Notes under the pieces: model-generated | What the model was told of the DNA's origin: nothing | The model's database searches: none | The model's input: only the letters and a program-made list of their open reading frames with translations | Made by a program: the position numbers and the translations under genes | Origin: CAVUFH01 sp963740835 | GTDB lineage: Bacteria; Actinomycetota; Acidimicrobiia; IMCC26256; PALSA-610 | Direction of reading: 5' to 3' | Assembly (NCBI GenBank): GCA_963740835.1 | Contig: CAVUFH010000002.1 | Span: forward strand, 1,054,001 to 1,118,000 | DNA length: 64,000 bases | Shown here: one piece after another, positions 48,421 through 56,698 of the stretch | How the letters are laid out: each line of letters begins with the position of its first letter | Position numbering within the stretch: position 1 is the first letter of the stretch

Positions 48421-49323
48421 TCACACAGCGAAGCCGTCGACCTCGATGATGGCATCGACGAATGCCTGGGGCGCCTCTTGCGGCAGGTTGTGCCCGACGC
48501 CGCCGGTGATCACCCGGTGTGCGTACTTGCCGGAGAATTTCGGTGCGTACGCGCTCGCGTCGGGATGCGGCGCGCCGTTGGCATCACCTTCGAGAGTGAT
48601 GGTCGGGACGGTGATTGCCGGGCCTCCGGCCAACCGCTTCTCGACTTCGTCGTACTGCGGTTCACCCTCAGCCAGGCCGAGGCGCCAGCGATAGTTGTGG
48701 ATGACGATCTCGACGTGATCCACGTTGTCGAGCGCGGCGGCGCTGCGATCGAAGGTGGCATCGTCGAAGTTCCACTGAGGCGACGCGATGTGCCAGATGA
48801 GCTTCGCGAACTCGCGCCGGTATTTCTCGTAGCCGGCGCGTCCGCGTTCGGTCGCGAAGTAGTACTGGTACCACCACGAGAGCTCGGCCGTGGGCGGAAG
48901 CGGCGCCTGGTTCGCCGCTTGGCTGCCGATCAGATAGCCGCTCACCGACACCATGGCCCGGCAGCGGTCGGGCCAGAGCGCGCCGACGACGTTGGCAGTG
49001 CGCGCGCCCCAGTCGAAGCCGGCGACGATCGCGGAGTCGATCCTGAGCGCGTCCATGAGCTCGACCGTGTCGAGCGCGATTGCCGCCTGCTGTCCGTTCC
49101 GGACCGTGTCGTCAGAGAGGAAGCGCGTCGGGCCGTACCCCCTGAGATACGGCACGATCGCGCGATAGCCCGCGGCGCCGAGCGCGGACGCGACGTCGGC
49201 ATAGCTGTGGATGTCGTAGGGCCAGCCGTGCAACAACACCACGGGTTGACCGGCGGCCGGCCCGGCCTCGGCGTATCCGACGGTCAACACGCCCGCGTCG
49301 ATATGCTTCAGTTCGTCGAACAT
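48421..49323 (-). CDS. Alpha/beta hydrolase, epoxide-hydrolase/haloalkane-dehalogenase type
   Basis: A 300-residue alpha/beta hydrolase. VVLLHGWPYDIHSYADVASAL (about residues 27-47) contains the HGxP oxyanion motif; IVAGFDWGARTANVVGALWPD (about 99-119) has Asp as nucleophile (GxDWG), the mark of epoxide hydrolases and dehalogenases; GGVGHNLPQEAP near the C-terminus carries the His. It opens with LTVGYAEAGPAAGQP. Substrate unknown. It is convergent with the UbiA-like gene and upstream of the thioredoxin-like gene in opposite reading order. Confidence 0.85.
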   Translation of the reverse strand: MFDELKHIDAGVLTVGYAEAGPAAGQPVVLLHGWPYDIHSYADVASALGAAGYRAIVPYLRGYGPTRFLSDDTVRNGQQAAIALDTVELMDALRIDSAIVAGFDWGARTANVVGALWPDRCRAMVSVSGYLIGSQAANQAPLPPTAELSWWYQYYFATERGRAGYEKYRREFAKLIWHIASPQWNFDDATFDRSAAALDNVDHVEIVIHNYRWRLGLAEGEPQYDEVEKRLAGGPAITVPTITLEGDANGAPHPDASAYAPKFSGKYAHRVITGGVGHNLPQEAPQAFVDAIIEVDGFAV

Positions 49324-49441
49324 GTCTTGGTCCTATCGCACCGAGCCGCGAAGTGGTCGCCCCGGTCGACCTTCTCCGAAACTTCGACGCGGAACGGCCG
49401 GACCGCGTCCGGTTCGGCACACATCTGTTCTCCATTCGTCG

Positions 49442-50443
49442 TTAGCCAAACGTGAAGCACAACGCGCCGGCGCCCGGATCGAGGAGCTCGATCTCGAAGA
49501 GCCGGTCCGTGATTTCCCCGCGCTGTCGAATCAGTTGGTACAGCCGCGGTTCGGTGACGACACCGTTCCCGTCCTCGTCGACGTCGAGGCCGTGCGCAGC
49601 GCCCGGTGCCTTCCCGTCGAGCCCGACACGGAACCGTGCGGAGGTATGCGGTGCCGGCGGCGTGAGGATGAGGTGCAGGTCACGCGCGTGGAAGCGGTAG
49701 GCGATGCGACCATTCGCCGCGTTGCTCACGGCCTCCTCGCGCCCCAGCGTCCAATCACCCGCGAGCGCCCACTCGTTGAGGTGCAGGCGCGCCGGCACCG
49801 TGTACTCACGCGGCTCGTCGATTGCGGCGAGGCCGGGAGAGGCGAACCCCTGGGCACGGGCCAGCCCGACGTACGTCTCCCCCGATCGCACGTTGTGCCA
49901 GTCGCCGGCAATCTCGATGCCACGCGCCTCGACCGGCACCGGGTCATCGGGGAGGTCGACAGCGCCCGCGTCGGCCAACAGTTGGCGAATGGCTCGCTCC
50001 GACATCTCGTAGCCACCTTCGCCGAACTGATGGTGCCGGAGGTGGCTCTCCGCATCGGCGATGTAGACCGCCGGCCAGTACTGGTTCGCGAACGCGTTCC
50101 ACACCGCGTAGTCGTTGTCGATCGCGACCGGGTAGTCGATGCCCATGTCGCGCACCGCGGCGCGGACATTGTCGATGTCGTGCTCGACGGTGAATTCCGG
50201 TGTGTGCACACCGATCACGACGAGGCCCTTCGCGGCGTAGGCGCCGGCCCACGCGCGGATGTACGGAAGGGTCCGTAGCCAGTTGATGCACGTGTACGTC
50301 CAGAAATCAACGAGAACGACCTTGCCTTGCAGGTCGCTCGGTGTCAGCGCCTTCGTGTTCAACCACTCGTTCGCGCCATCGAAGCCCGGCAGGTTTCGGT
50401 CGATCGGAAGGTGTAGGCGCGAGAACAGGTCGTTCAGCTTCAT
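49442..50443 (-). CDS. DipZ-like thioredoxin-fold protein lacking the second active-site cysteine
   Basis: A 333-residue redoxin resembling the periplasmic domains of DipZ/cytochrome c biogenesis proteins. VVLVDFWTYTCINWLRTLPY (about residues 43-62) corresponds to the DipZ CINCxRTLPY motif, but the second cysteine is Trp, so a disulphide cannot form in the usual way. GIDYPVAIDNDYAVWNAFANQYWPAVYIAD and the C-terminal carbohydrate-like domain (about 190-330) match the family. No signal peptide or TM is visible, so location is unclear. AGGAT precedes ATG 50443; upstream in-frame ATGs lack family match. Confidence 0.75.
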   Translation of the reverse strand: MKLNDLFSRLHLPIDRNLPGFDGANEWLNTKALTPSDLQGKVVLVDFWTYTCINWLRTLPYIRAWAGAYAAKGLVVIGVHTPEFTVEHDIDNVRAAVRDMGIDYPVAIDNDYAVWNAFANQYWPAVYIADAESHLRHHQFGEGGYEMSERAIRQLLADAGAVDLPDDPVPVEARGIEIAGDWHNVRSGETYVGLARAQGFASPGLAAIDEPREYTVPARLHLNEWALAGDWTLGREEAVSNAANGRIAYRFHARDLHLILTPPAPHTSARFRVGLDGKAPGAAHGLDVDEDGNGVVTEPRLYQLIRQRGEITDRLFEIELLDPGAGALCFTFG

Positions 50444-50590
50444 GACAGATCCTGACGAAGGCATTGGGACCCGGCTGCTGGGCACATCATCCTCGTGTGC
50501 TCCGATTATCGCAGCGGTCCGAACGCGCGCCCAGTCCAGTCGTGCGTCATCGTGCGTGGCCGCGCGTTCGCGGGCGGTGACTGCGCGCAG

Positions 50591-50787
50591 CTAGCTCGTC
50601 GGGTTCGTGCGCACGACGACCGCCACAAGCACCGTCAGCCGCGCGGCCCCGAGCGCGATGCTCTCCGCGATGGCATGCCCGGTCGTCAGCACGGTCTCAC
50701 CCGACGCGATGATGAGGAACTGCGGTCCGCGTTCGACCATGTGGTCCGCGTCGAACGCGACGCGGTCCGAGTGCAGGACGAGGCGCC
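50591..50787 (-). pseudogene. Remnant of a low-temperature-requirement A (LtrA) membrane protein
   Basis: An unbroken frame on the minus strand reads LVLHSDRVAFDADHMVERGP then QFLIIASGETVLTTGHAIAE, ending VVRTNPTS and TAG at 50593-50591. AHxxER...FLIIAxGExxLxTG matches one internal helix pair of LtrA-family membrane proteins (H-ER and GE motifs). Everything else of the roughly 380-residue protein is missing. It abuts the stop of the MarR gene. About 150 further bases (50444-50590) show nothing recognisable. Confidence 0.55.
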
Positions 50788-51201
50788 TCAGTCCAACTCA
50801 CGGAGGACGTCGACCATTTGCTTTCGGAAGCGCCGGAGCTCGTCGCGATGGGTCATCGACAACTCCTCGAGCACGTCGCGGCCGGCGGCCGTCAGCAGCA
50901 CCTGTTGGCGCCGCAGATCGGCCGGGTCGGGCCGGCGCGTGACGAGCCCCGCCGCGTCCGCTCGGTCGATGAGCTCGACGACGGAGTGATGCCGTAGCTG
51001 CAGGGCCTCGGCCAGGTCGCCGACAATCGGCGGTGCGTTGCTCTCGCGTCCCCTGATCGCCAGCAGCAGCTGGTGCTGTGCCGGCGTGACGCCCGCGTCA
51101 CGCGCCGCTTGTTCGGAGAAGCGCTGGAAGACACGAAGCGCGTGCCGAAAACGGGCGAGCGCTTGGTATTCACGGTCGGAGAGCTCGCTGTTACGGGCCA
51201 T
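50788..51201 (-). CDS. MarR family transcriptional regulator
   Basis: A 137-residue MarR regulator: the N-terminal helix ALARFRHALRVFQRFSEQAA (about residues 14-33), GVTPAQHQLLLAIRG, LAEALQLRHHSVVELIDRADAAGLVTRR (winged helix-turn-helix, about 63-90) and the wing DPADLRRQQVLLT. It may sense phenolics or oxidants; the ligand is unknown. ATG 51201 is chosen as it starts just after the divergent operator; a frame from 51225 reads into the operator. Divergent from a ClC channel gene 36 bases away. Confidence 0.87.
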   Translation of the reverse strand: MARNSELSDREYQALARFRHALRVFQRFSEQAARDAGVTPAQHQLLLAIRGRESNAPPIVGDLAEALQLRHHSVVELIDRADAAGLVTRRPDPADLRRQQVLLTAAGRDVLEELSMTHRDELRRFRKQMVDVLRELD

Positions 51202-51212
51202 TCGCTGCTCAG

Positions 51213-51236
51213 AGTATCGCCTCACGATAGTATCGT
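51213..51236. promoter_or_regulatory. Divergent MarR/ClC operator
   Basis: ACGATA-G-TATCGT at 51224-51236 is a perfect 13-base palindrome around a central G. AGTATCG occurs twice, at 51213-51219 and 51229-51235, as direct repeats 16 bases apart. The palindrome ends on the base before the ClC start and is 23 bases from the MarR start, the place expected for repression of both genes. TAGTAT and TATCGT within it could act as -10 elements. Confidence 0.6.
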
Positions 51237-53024
51237 ATGACGATGTCTTCGGCCGCCACGCCGCCCCGCCGGCTCCTGCTCATGACCGGCATCGCCGCGA
51301 TCCTCGGGCTGCTGGGCGGTGTCGCGGCATGGGTGCTCCTGCACCTCATCGGCCTGATCACCAACCTCGCGCTGTTCCAACAATGGGGATGGACGGTGCC
51401 GTCCTTCACCGAGCTGCACCGCGGTCCGCAGATCCTGATCGCCGCGGTGCTGGGCGCGCTTTTGATCAGCTGTCTCGCGCGATGGGCACCGGTGATTCGC
51501 GGCCACGGGATTCCCGAGGCGATGGAAGCGATCCTCACCAAGCAGAGCCGCATCACGCCGCGTACCGCCGTCGCCAAGCCGGTGTCGGCGGCGATGGCGA
51601 TCGGGACCGGCGCGCCGTTCGGCGCGGAGGGACCGATCATCGTCACCGGCGGCGCGCTCGGCTCGTTGCTCGGGCAGGCCATTCGCGTCTCGCCCTCGGA
51701 ACGCAAGATCCTGCTCGCGGCCGGCGCGGCCGCGGGCATGGCCGCGACCTTCGGCGCACCCCTCGCGGCAGTGGTGCTCGCGATCGAGCTCCTGCTCTTC
51801 GAGTTCTCGACGCGCGCGTTCATCCCGCTCGTCGTCGCATCGAGCATCGCCGGCGGGATGCACGCCTGGCTGTTCGGTCCGGGCCCCTTGTTCAAGGTCC
51901 CGCCGCATCACTACGCCGGGCTCGCCGTGCTGCCCGCGTTCATCGCCCTCGGCCTGGGTGCCGGGTTGCTGGCCGTGCTCATCAGCCGGGGGTTGTTCAC
52001 CATCGAGGGGTGGTACCGCCGGCTGCCGGTCCATGAGTTCTGGCACCCGGTGATCGGCGCGGTGATCTTTGCGACGATCGGTCTGTGCGTGCCCCGCGCG
52101 CTGGGCGTGGGCTACGACGCGATCGGCGACGTGCTGTCGAACAAGCTCGCGATCGGCACGGTTGCGGTGCTCGCCCTCGCCAAGCTGCTCGCGTGGTGGG
52201 CCGCGCTTGCGTCAGGAACCTCGGGCGGAACCCTGGCACCCATCCTGCTGATCAGCGCCGGCTACGGAAGCCTGTTCGGCGCGGCGGTTGCCCACTTCTT
52301 CCCCGGGCTCGACGTTTCGCCCGGCGCGTTCGCCGTCGTCGCGATGGCGGCAACCTTCGGTGCGGCGACGCGCGCCACGTTCACCGCGATGGTGTTCGTG
52401 TTCGAGTTGACGCGCGACTACGACGTCATCCTGCCGCTCATGCTCGCAACGGTCGTCGCCGACCTCGTCGCCGGCGCCCTGATGCAGGACAGCATCATGA
52501 CCGAGAAGCTGACGCGCCGTGGATTGCGCGTCCACACCGACTACGAGGTCGACCTCTTCCGCACCGTGCAGATCTCCGAGATCATGACGACGGCGGTCGA
52601 CACCCTCCCCGCGACCGCGACCGTCGGCGACGCGCGCACGTATTTCCTGACTCGTGGTCATGGTGCCTATCCGATCGTCGACCGCGACCAACGATGTGTC
52701 GGCATCGTCTCCCGGGGCGACCTGCTCCTCGTGGACGACGATGCCGACACCAAACCCGTCCTCGAATACGCGAGCGAGGATGTCGTCGCCGTACGGCCGG
52801 ACGACCTTGCGGTCACCGCGCTCGAGCGGCTGGTGCAGGAGCGCATCGAACACGTACCGGTCCTCGACGGAGACCGCCTCGTCGGCATCTGCACGCGCAC
52901 CGACCTCCTCGGCATCCGAGCCCGGCAATTCGAACTGGAGACCCACCAGACCGGGTGGCGTCGCCTGTCACTCCCGTGGCGGTCGAGCAACGGCCACCGG
53001 TCAACGAAGGCGCCGAACACCTGA
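51237..53024 (+). CDS. ClC family chloride channel/antiporter with CBS domains
   Basis: A 595-residue ClC protein. GHGIPEAMEAI (about residues 95-105), GTGAPFGAEGPIIVTGG (about 122-138, including the gating-glutamate motif GAEGP) and GTSGGTLAPILL (about 328-339) are the ClC selectivity motifs. The last ~150 residues are a CBS pair (about 435-550: ISEIMTTAVDTLPATATVGDA and EYASEDVVAVRPDDLAVTALERLVQERIEHVPVLDGDRL), which may bind adenosine nucleotides. The start may be ATG 51237 or 51243; the short leader fits transcription from the overlapping divergent promoter. Probably MarR-controlled. Confidence 0.9.
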   Translation: MTMSSAATPPRRLLLMTGIAAILGLLGGVAAWVLLHLIGLITNLALFQQWGWTVPSFTELHRGPQILIAAVLGALLISCLARWAPVIRGHGIPEAMEAILTKQSRITPRTAVAKPVSAAMAIGTGAPFGAEGPIIVTGGALGSLLGQAIRVSPSERKILLAAGAAAGMAATFGAPLAAVVLAIELLLFEFSTRAFIPLVVASSIAGGMHAWLFGPGPLFKVPPHHYAGLAVLPAFIALGLGAGLLAVLISRGLFTIEGWYRRLPVHEFWHPVIGAVIFATIGLCVPRALGVGYDAIGDVLSNKLAIGTVAVLALAKLLAWWAALASGTSGGTLAPILLISAGYGSLFGAAVAHFFPGLDVSPGAFAVVAMAATFGAATRATFTAMVFVFELTRDYDVILPLMLATVVADLVAGALMQDSIMTEKLTRRGLRVHTDYEVDLFRTVQISEIMTTAVDTLPATATVGDARTYFLTRGHGAYPIVDRDQRCVGIVSRGDLLLVDDDADTKPVLEYASEDVVAVRPDDLAVTALERLVQERIEHVPVLDGDRLVGICTRTDLLGIRARQFELETHQTGWRRLSLPWRSSNGHRSTKAPNT

Positions 53025-53052
53025 CCTCAGACCGGCTCGCGTTCGCGCTCGA

Positions 53053-53565
53053 TCACACCGCGTCCGCGAAGCGGTGCCGGGTATGACTGAAACGGCCCTT
53101 GCCGAACGCGAGCACCTTGGTCGGCGACACCGCGTAGACCAGCGCCTCGCCGGCCTCGTGCCGAAAGGCGCCGGCGCGCACCTCGAATTGCCAGCGTCCG
53201 TCCCACTTCGTGGTCCACACTGCGGCCAGGCGCTCGAGCACCGCGTCGTCAGTCACCTGCAACGCGTCACCTTCAACGACGACGTCGACACCACTGCGCC
53301 AGGTGTTGCACCCGGTGGTGAGGATCACATGCGGGTTGTGCTGCAAGTTGCGTGCCTTCTGTTCAGTGGCGCCCGTCGCGAAGTGGACTGCTCCATCCAG
53401 CCACACCGCAACGAGCGGTGTCACATGGGGTCGTCCGTCGGCGCGCACCGTCGTTATCCAGAACAGTTCGGCGGCCTCGAGGAGGCGCCGACTCTCTTCC
53501 CACGGAGTCGCGTGGCCCGCGGGTTCGCTGAAGCGGGCATCGATCTCGGTGACGGGGTCGCGCAT
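53053..53565 (-). CDS. Pyridoxamine 5'-phosphate oxidase family (FMN-binding) protein
   Basis: A 170-residue FMN-binding split-barrel protein: ELFWITTVRADGRPHVTPLV (about residues 33-52), AVHFATGATEQKARNLQHNPHVILTTG (about 59-85) and VTDDAVLERLAAVWTTKWDG match PNPOx-like proteins, most of which are not true PNP oxidases and instead bind FMN or F420. The GATExKxRNLxxNP block is typical of the F420-dependent-type family in actinobacteria. Convergent with the ClC gene (28 bases). Substrate unknown. Confidence 0.85.
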   Translation of the reverse strand: MRDPVTEIDARFSEPAGHATPWEESRRLLEAAELFWITTVRADGRPHVTPLVAVWLDGAVHFATGATEQKARNLQHNPHVILTTGCNTWRSGVDVVVEGDALQVTDDAVLERLAAVWTTKWDGRWQFEVRAGAFRHEAGEALVYAVSPTKVLAFGKGRFSHTRHRFADAV

Positions 53566-53680
53566 GAGGAGCTCCTTTCACAGCGGTCCCACCTCAGACC
53601 GTCCTCGGGCCGAACTTCCATCGATCCGCTGCGATCTTCCCTTGCGCGTCCCGGCCGCTTCGAGGACGAACCGGCGCTTT

Positions 53681-55759
53681 TCAGAGGCAGGCGGCGAGAT
53701 CTGCGGCGGCCGACGCGACCACGGGTCGCGGTCGATTCGTCCGCTGCGCGACCCACGCCGCGACCTGCGGCCCCGGAATCGGTCGTGCGATCCAGTACCC
53801 CTGCGCCATGTCGCAGCCGAACTCGGTGAGCCGCTGCAGGATGCGCGCGTCCTCCACCCCTTCGGCGATAGCTGTGAGCCCGAGCTTGTGGGTGAGCTCG
53901 ATCGTCGACGCGACGATGATCTCGTCGGCGGGACGCTCGGCGATGGTGCTGACGAAGGAACGATCGATCTTGATCCGGTCGACAGGCAGTTCGCGGAGGT
54001 TCGCCAGCGACGAGTGGCCCGTCCCGAAGTCGTCGATCGCGAACGTGACGCCGATCGCCCGCAAGGACGCGAGGGCACCGGCGGCTCGGGCCCGGTCGGC
54101 GAGCAGCGCGCTCTCGGTGAGCTCGAGCTCGAGCATCGACGGGTCGACGCCCTCTGACGCGACGAGTGCTCGGACGGTGCCGGGAAAGCGCGGGTCTTGT
54201 AGATCGCGCGCGCAAACGTTCACCGCGACCGTCAGGGCCAGGCCGCGGCTGTGCCACTGTGCGCACTGCCGCAGCGCCTCGCTGAGCACGTGCGCCGTCA
54301 ACGGCTCCATGAGCTCCGTCTGCTCCGCGAGCGAGAGGAATTCGCCGGGAAGCACGAGCCCCAGACGCGGATGAGCCCAACGGACGAGCGCCTCGACGCC
54401 GACGACCTCACCGCTTCCCAAGTCGACCTTGGGTTGGTAGTAGAGCACGAGCTCGTCGTGCTCGATCGCCTGTTCGAGCTCACCGAGCATGAGCAGCCGC
54501 GACTGCCCTGACCTCGGGGGCTTGCGCAGCTCGATCGGGCGGCGCGCGACCTTCGTCTCGTACATCGCCTCGTCCGCGTGTTGCAGCAGACCATCCACGT
54601 CGTCGCCGTCGTCCGGGTAGACCGCGAGGCCGGAGCTGACCCCGACCTTGAGCGGGACGCCCGCAACGGTCAACGGGCACTCCAGCTCGCGTTCGATCGC
54701 CCGGATCGCCGCGCGCGCGGACGCCCCATCCTCGACGTGACCGAGCAACACCGCGAACTCGTCACCGCCGAGCCGCCCCGCGACATCGATGCTTCGGCAG
54801 GCTCGACGGAGACGCGATGCGACCTCCTCCAAGACGCCGTCGCCGACGAGGTGCCCCAACTGGTCGTTGATCGTCTTGAAGCCGTCGAGATCCAGCACCG
54901 CGATCGCGAAGGAGTAGCGCTCGCGGTGCGCACGGTTGTGCGCATGCCGTACTTCGTCGAAGAACCGCCGCCGGTTGGCGAGATCGGTCAGCGCGTCGTG
55001 CGTGGCTTCGTGCTGACGGGCGAGCGCGAGTTGCGCAGCGCAGTACACGTTCCAGACGACGATCACGAGGAGGGGAAGCAGCACCGGCGTACGGGCGGCG
55101 GTCACGGCGAACACCGGCGCCACCGCCAGCAGCATGCCGTCGGTCGGAAGATTTGCTGCCGCGCCGCTGCGGATGACGGGCCAGACGCGACAACCTTCGT
55201 CGAGTGCGATCGCGACTCCGGTGAGCACGATGTTCACGCCGAAGGCCACCGCCGCGGCTGCGAGCACGACAAGCGCGTCAACGACCGAGACGCCGTCTCC
55301 GACTATGACGACACCACCATTCGCGTGCGCGAGCACGAACCACGCCGCGGCGACCGACAGGACCAACTGCGCGGCGTTGAACGCGACGCGGGCCGGCGCG
55401 GTGCGCCGGAGAACGTCGCCGAACGCGCTTGCGAAGCCGATCGCGATCAGGCCGGCGGCCGGTGACAGCAGGACGAGTGCGAAGGCGAACGACCAGGAGA
55501 TGGTGACGTCGGTGCCGGCGTGTCGCCGCAAGAAACTCATCGGACGCGCTTCGCTGAGGATCAGGAACACGGTCACGATGGCGAAGCCGTTCGCGTACCC
55601 GCCGGCAACGCCTCGGCTCGCGGTAGCGGCCGCCGCGTACGCGAGCGCGATCGCGCCGCTGAGCGCGACCACGCCGAGGTAGATCGAGAACCGCCGCGGC
55701 GTTCCGAACGGTGGGTCTGCTCGTCGCTGTTGTACGTCAGTCACTCGGTGCTTCCCCAC
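53681..55759 (-). CDS. Membrane-anchored GGDEF-EAL protein (cyclic di-GMP turnover)
   Basis: A 692-residue protein. An N-terminal membrane domain (about residues 25-245, six or more TMs, MASE-like) is followed by GGDEF (GRLGGDEFAVLL; GGDEF at 331-335) with an intact I-site RSID four to five residues earlier, and EAL (VVGVEALVRWAHPRLG; EAL at 455-457) with downstream TVAVNVCARDLQDPRFP, ELTESALLADR and FAIDDFGTGHSSLANLRELP. Both catalytic signatures are present, so it could make and break c-di-GMP. The I-site implies product inhibition of synthesis. It lies just after the secreted protein gene in the same direction. Confidence 0.92.
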   Translation of the reverse strand: MGKHRVTDVQQRRADPPFGTPRRFSIYLGVVALSGAIALAYAAAATASRGVAGGYANGFAIVTVFLILSEARPMSFLRRHAGTDVTISWSFAFALVLLSPAAGLIAIGFASAFGDVLRRTAPARVAFNAAQLVLSVAAAWFVLAHANGGVVIVGDGVSVVDALVVLAAAAVAFGVNIVLTGVAIALDEGCRVWPVIRSGAAANLPTDGMLLAVAPVFAVTAARTPVLLPLLVIVVWNVYCAAQLALARQHEATHDALTDLANRRRFFDEVRHAHNRAHRERYSFAIAVLDLDGFKTINDQLGHLVGDGVLEEVASRLRRACRSIDVAGRLGGDEFAVLLGHVEDGASARAAIRAIERELECPLTVAGVPLKVGVSSGLAVYPDDGDDVDGLLQHADEAMYETKVARRPIELRKPPRSGQSRLLMLGELEQAIEHDELVLYYQPKVDLGSGEVVGVEALVRWAHPRLGLVLPGEFLSLAEQTELMEPLTAHVLSEALRQCAQWHSRGLALTVAVNVCARDLQDPRFPGTVRALVASEGVDPSMLELELTESALLADRARAAGALASLRAIGVTFAIDDFGTGHSSLANLRELPVDRIKIDRSFVSTIAERPADEIIVASTIELTHKLGLTAIAEGVEDARILQRLTEFGCDMAQGYWIARPIPGPQVAAWVAQRTNRPRPVVASAAADLAACL

Positions 55760-55780
55760 TCGAACCGACGACGCCGCCGC

Positions 55781-56422
55781 CTACCGCAGCTTCCAGGGAT
55801 CGACGTAGACATCGTCGACATACCACGTGCCCGCGGTGCCGACCGTCGTGAAACGCAACGTCAACTCCTGCTGGCCATCAGCGCTTTCGAGCAGGTTCGG
55901 GATCGCCAAGCGCGCCGTCGGGGCCCAACCGAACGGTACGTCGTCGGCATCGATGTCGTACGAGGTCTGCGCGACTTCCCCGGTGTCGGGATTGCGCACC
56001 GTCGCTTCGATATGAAGGGTCGCCCCGCCCACCCGTGCGTTCTTCACGAACAGCCGTACCGAGTCCTCACCGACACCCACGCAGACCGTCCGTGACTCGG
56101 CCGTTGCTCCGGCAGGAAGCCTCAGGCTCTTGGCGTCGCCCCACCCGCCGACGAAGTAGGACTCGTTCCCCCATGCGACGCGGGCACCCTCGGACAGCCA
56201 CCAGTCCTGTGCCCCCGCCTCGAACCCGCCGTTCGGCATGGCGAAGTAGCTATTGGAGTCGCCCCACGACCGGAACACCTTGGCTTGGTCGCGCGTCGAG
56301 CACGGATTGGTCGTTCCTCCCGCGAACGCCGCCGTCGAGTCCGCGGCGAGCACAAGCGCGCACATGGCGGCAACGGCGACGAGACGTACCGGAACGGCGA
56401 GCCGACGACGATGTTGGGCCAT
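55781..56422 (-). CDS. Secreted protein of unknown function, carbohydrate-binding-like
   Basis: A 213-residue exported protein. A signal peptide (LAVPVRLVAVAAMCALVLAA, cut near AFAGG) is followed by NPCSTRDQAKVFRSWGDSNS, and YFAMPNGGFEAGAQDWWLSEGA starts a beta-sandwich typical of CBM-like or discoidin-like domains; STxTxGTWYVDDVYVDPWKL closes it. I expect a jelly-roll that binds surfaces or sugars. Genes for the GGDEF-EAL protein follow 21 bases downstream, so the two may be cotranscribed. Confidence 0.75.
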   Translation of the reverse strand: MAQHRRRLAVPVRLVAVAAMCALVLAADSTAAFAGGTTNPCSTRDQAKVFRSWGDSNSYFAMPNGGFEAGAQDWWLSEGARVAWGNESYFVGGWGDAKSLRLPAGATAESRTVCVGVGEDSVRLFVKNARVGGATLHIEATVRNPDTGEVAQTSYDIDADDVPFGWAPTARLAIPNLLESADGQQELTLRFTTVGTAGTWYVDDVYVDPWKLR

Positions 56423-56626
56423 GGCTGAAACGACTCCTGTCCACGCAAGGGCATCAGGACGTCGGTTTCGCCACTCGCTACCGCCCCGGTCAGGCGACCA
56501 AATACGGCCGGGAGGTCACTGCGTCATCCTCCTCGGATGTCTCCCGAGGTCCCGGAGATATCGGCAGGACCGCCGCCGACTTGAGTCGCTTGTCCGCGAA
56601 TCTTCTCGCTCAGTCATGACGGTCGT

Positions 56627-56642
56627 CGGAACGCGCGTTCCG
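56627..56642. repeat. 16-bp perfect palindrome in an intergenic region
   Basis: CGGAACGCGCGTTCCG, perfectly self-complementary. It lies between the 3' end of the P450 gene (56699) and the 5' end of the secreted-protein gene (56422), 205 bases upstream of the latter. It could be a regulator site or part of an RNA structure. No repeat copies were found nearby. Confidence 0.45.
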
Positions 56643-56698
56643 GTTTGAACGCGCTGAGCAGGTCGCGATCGTCAATACCGAACGCCTGGATGCGGCCG

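Noticed and set aside
56423..56698. A c-di-GMP riboswitch upstream of the secreted protein/GGDEF-EAL genes.
   Set aside because: The region has a palindrome and GC-rich stretches, but the conserved GEMM core sequences are not visible.
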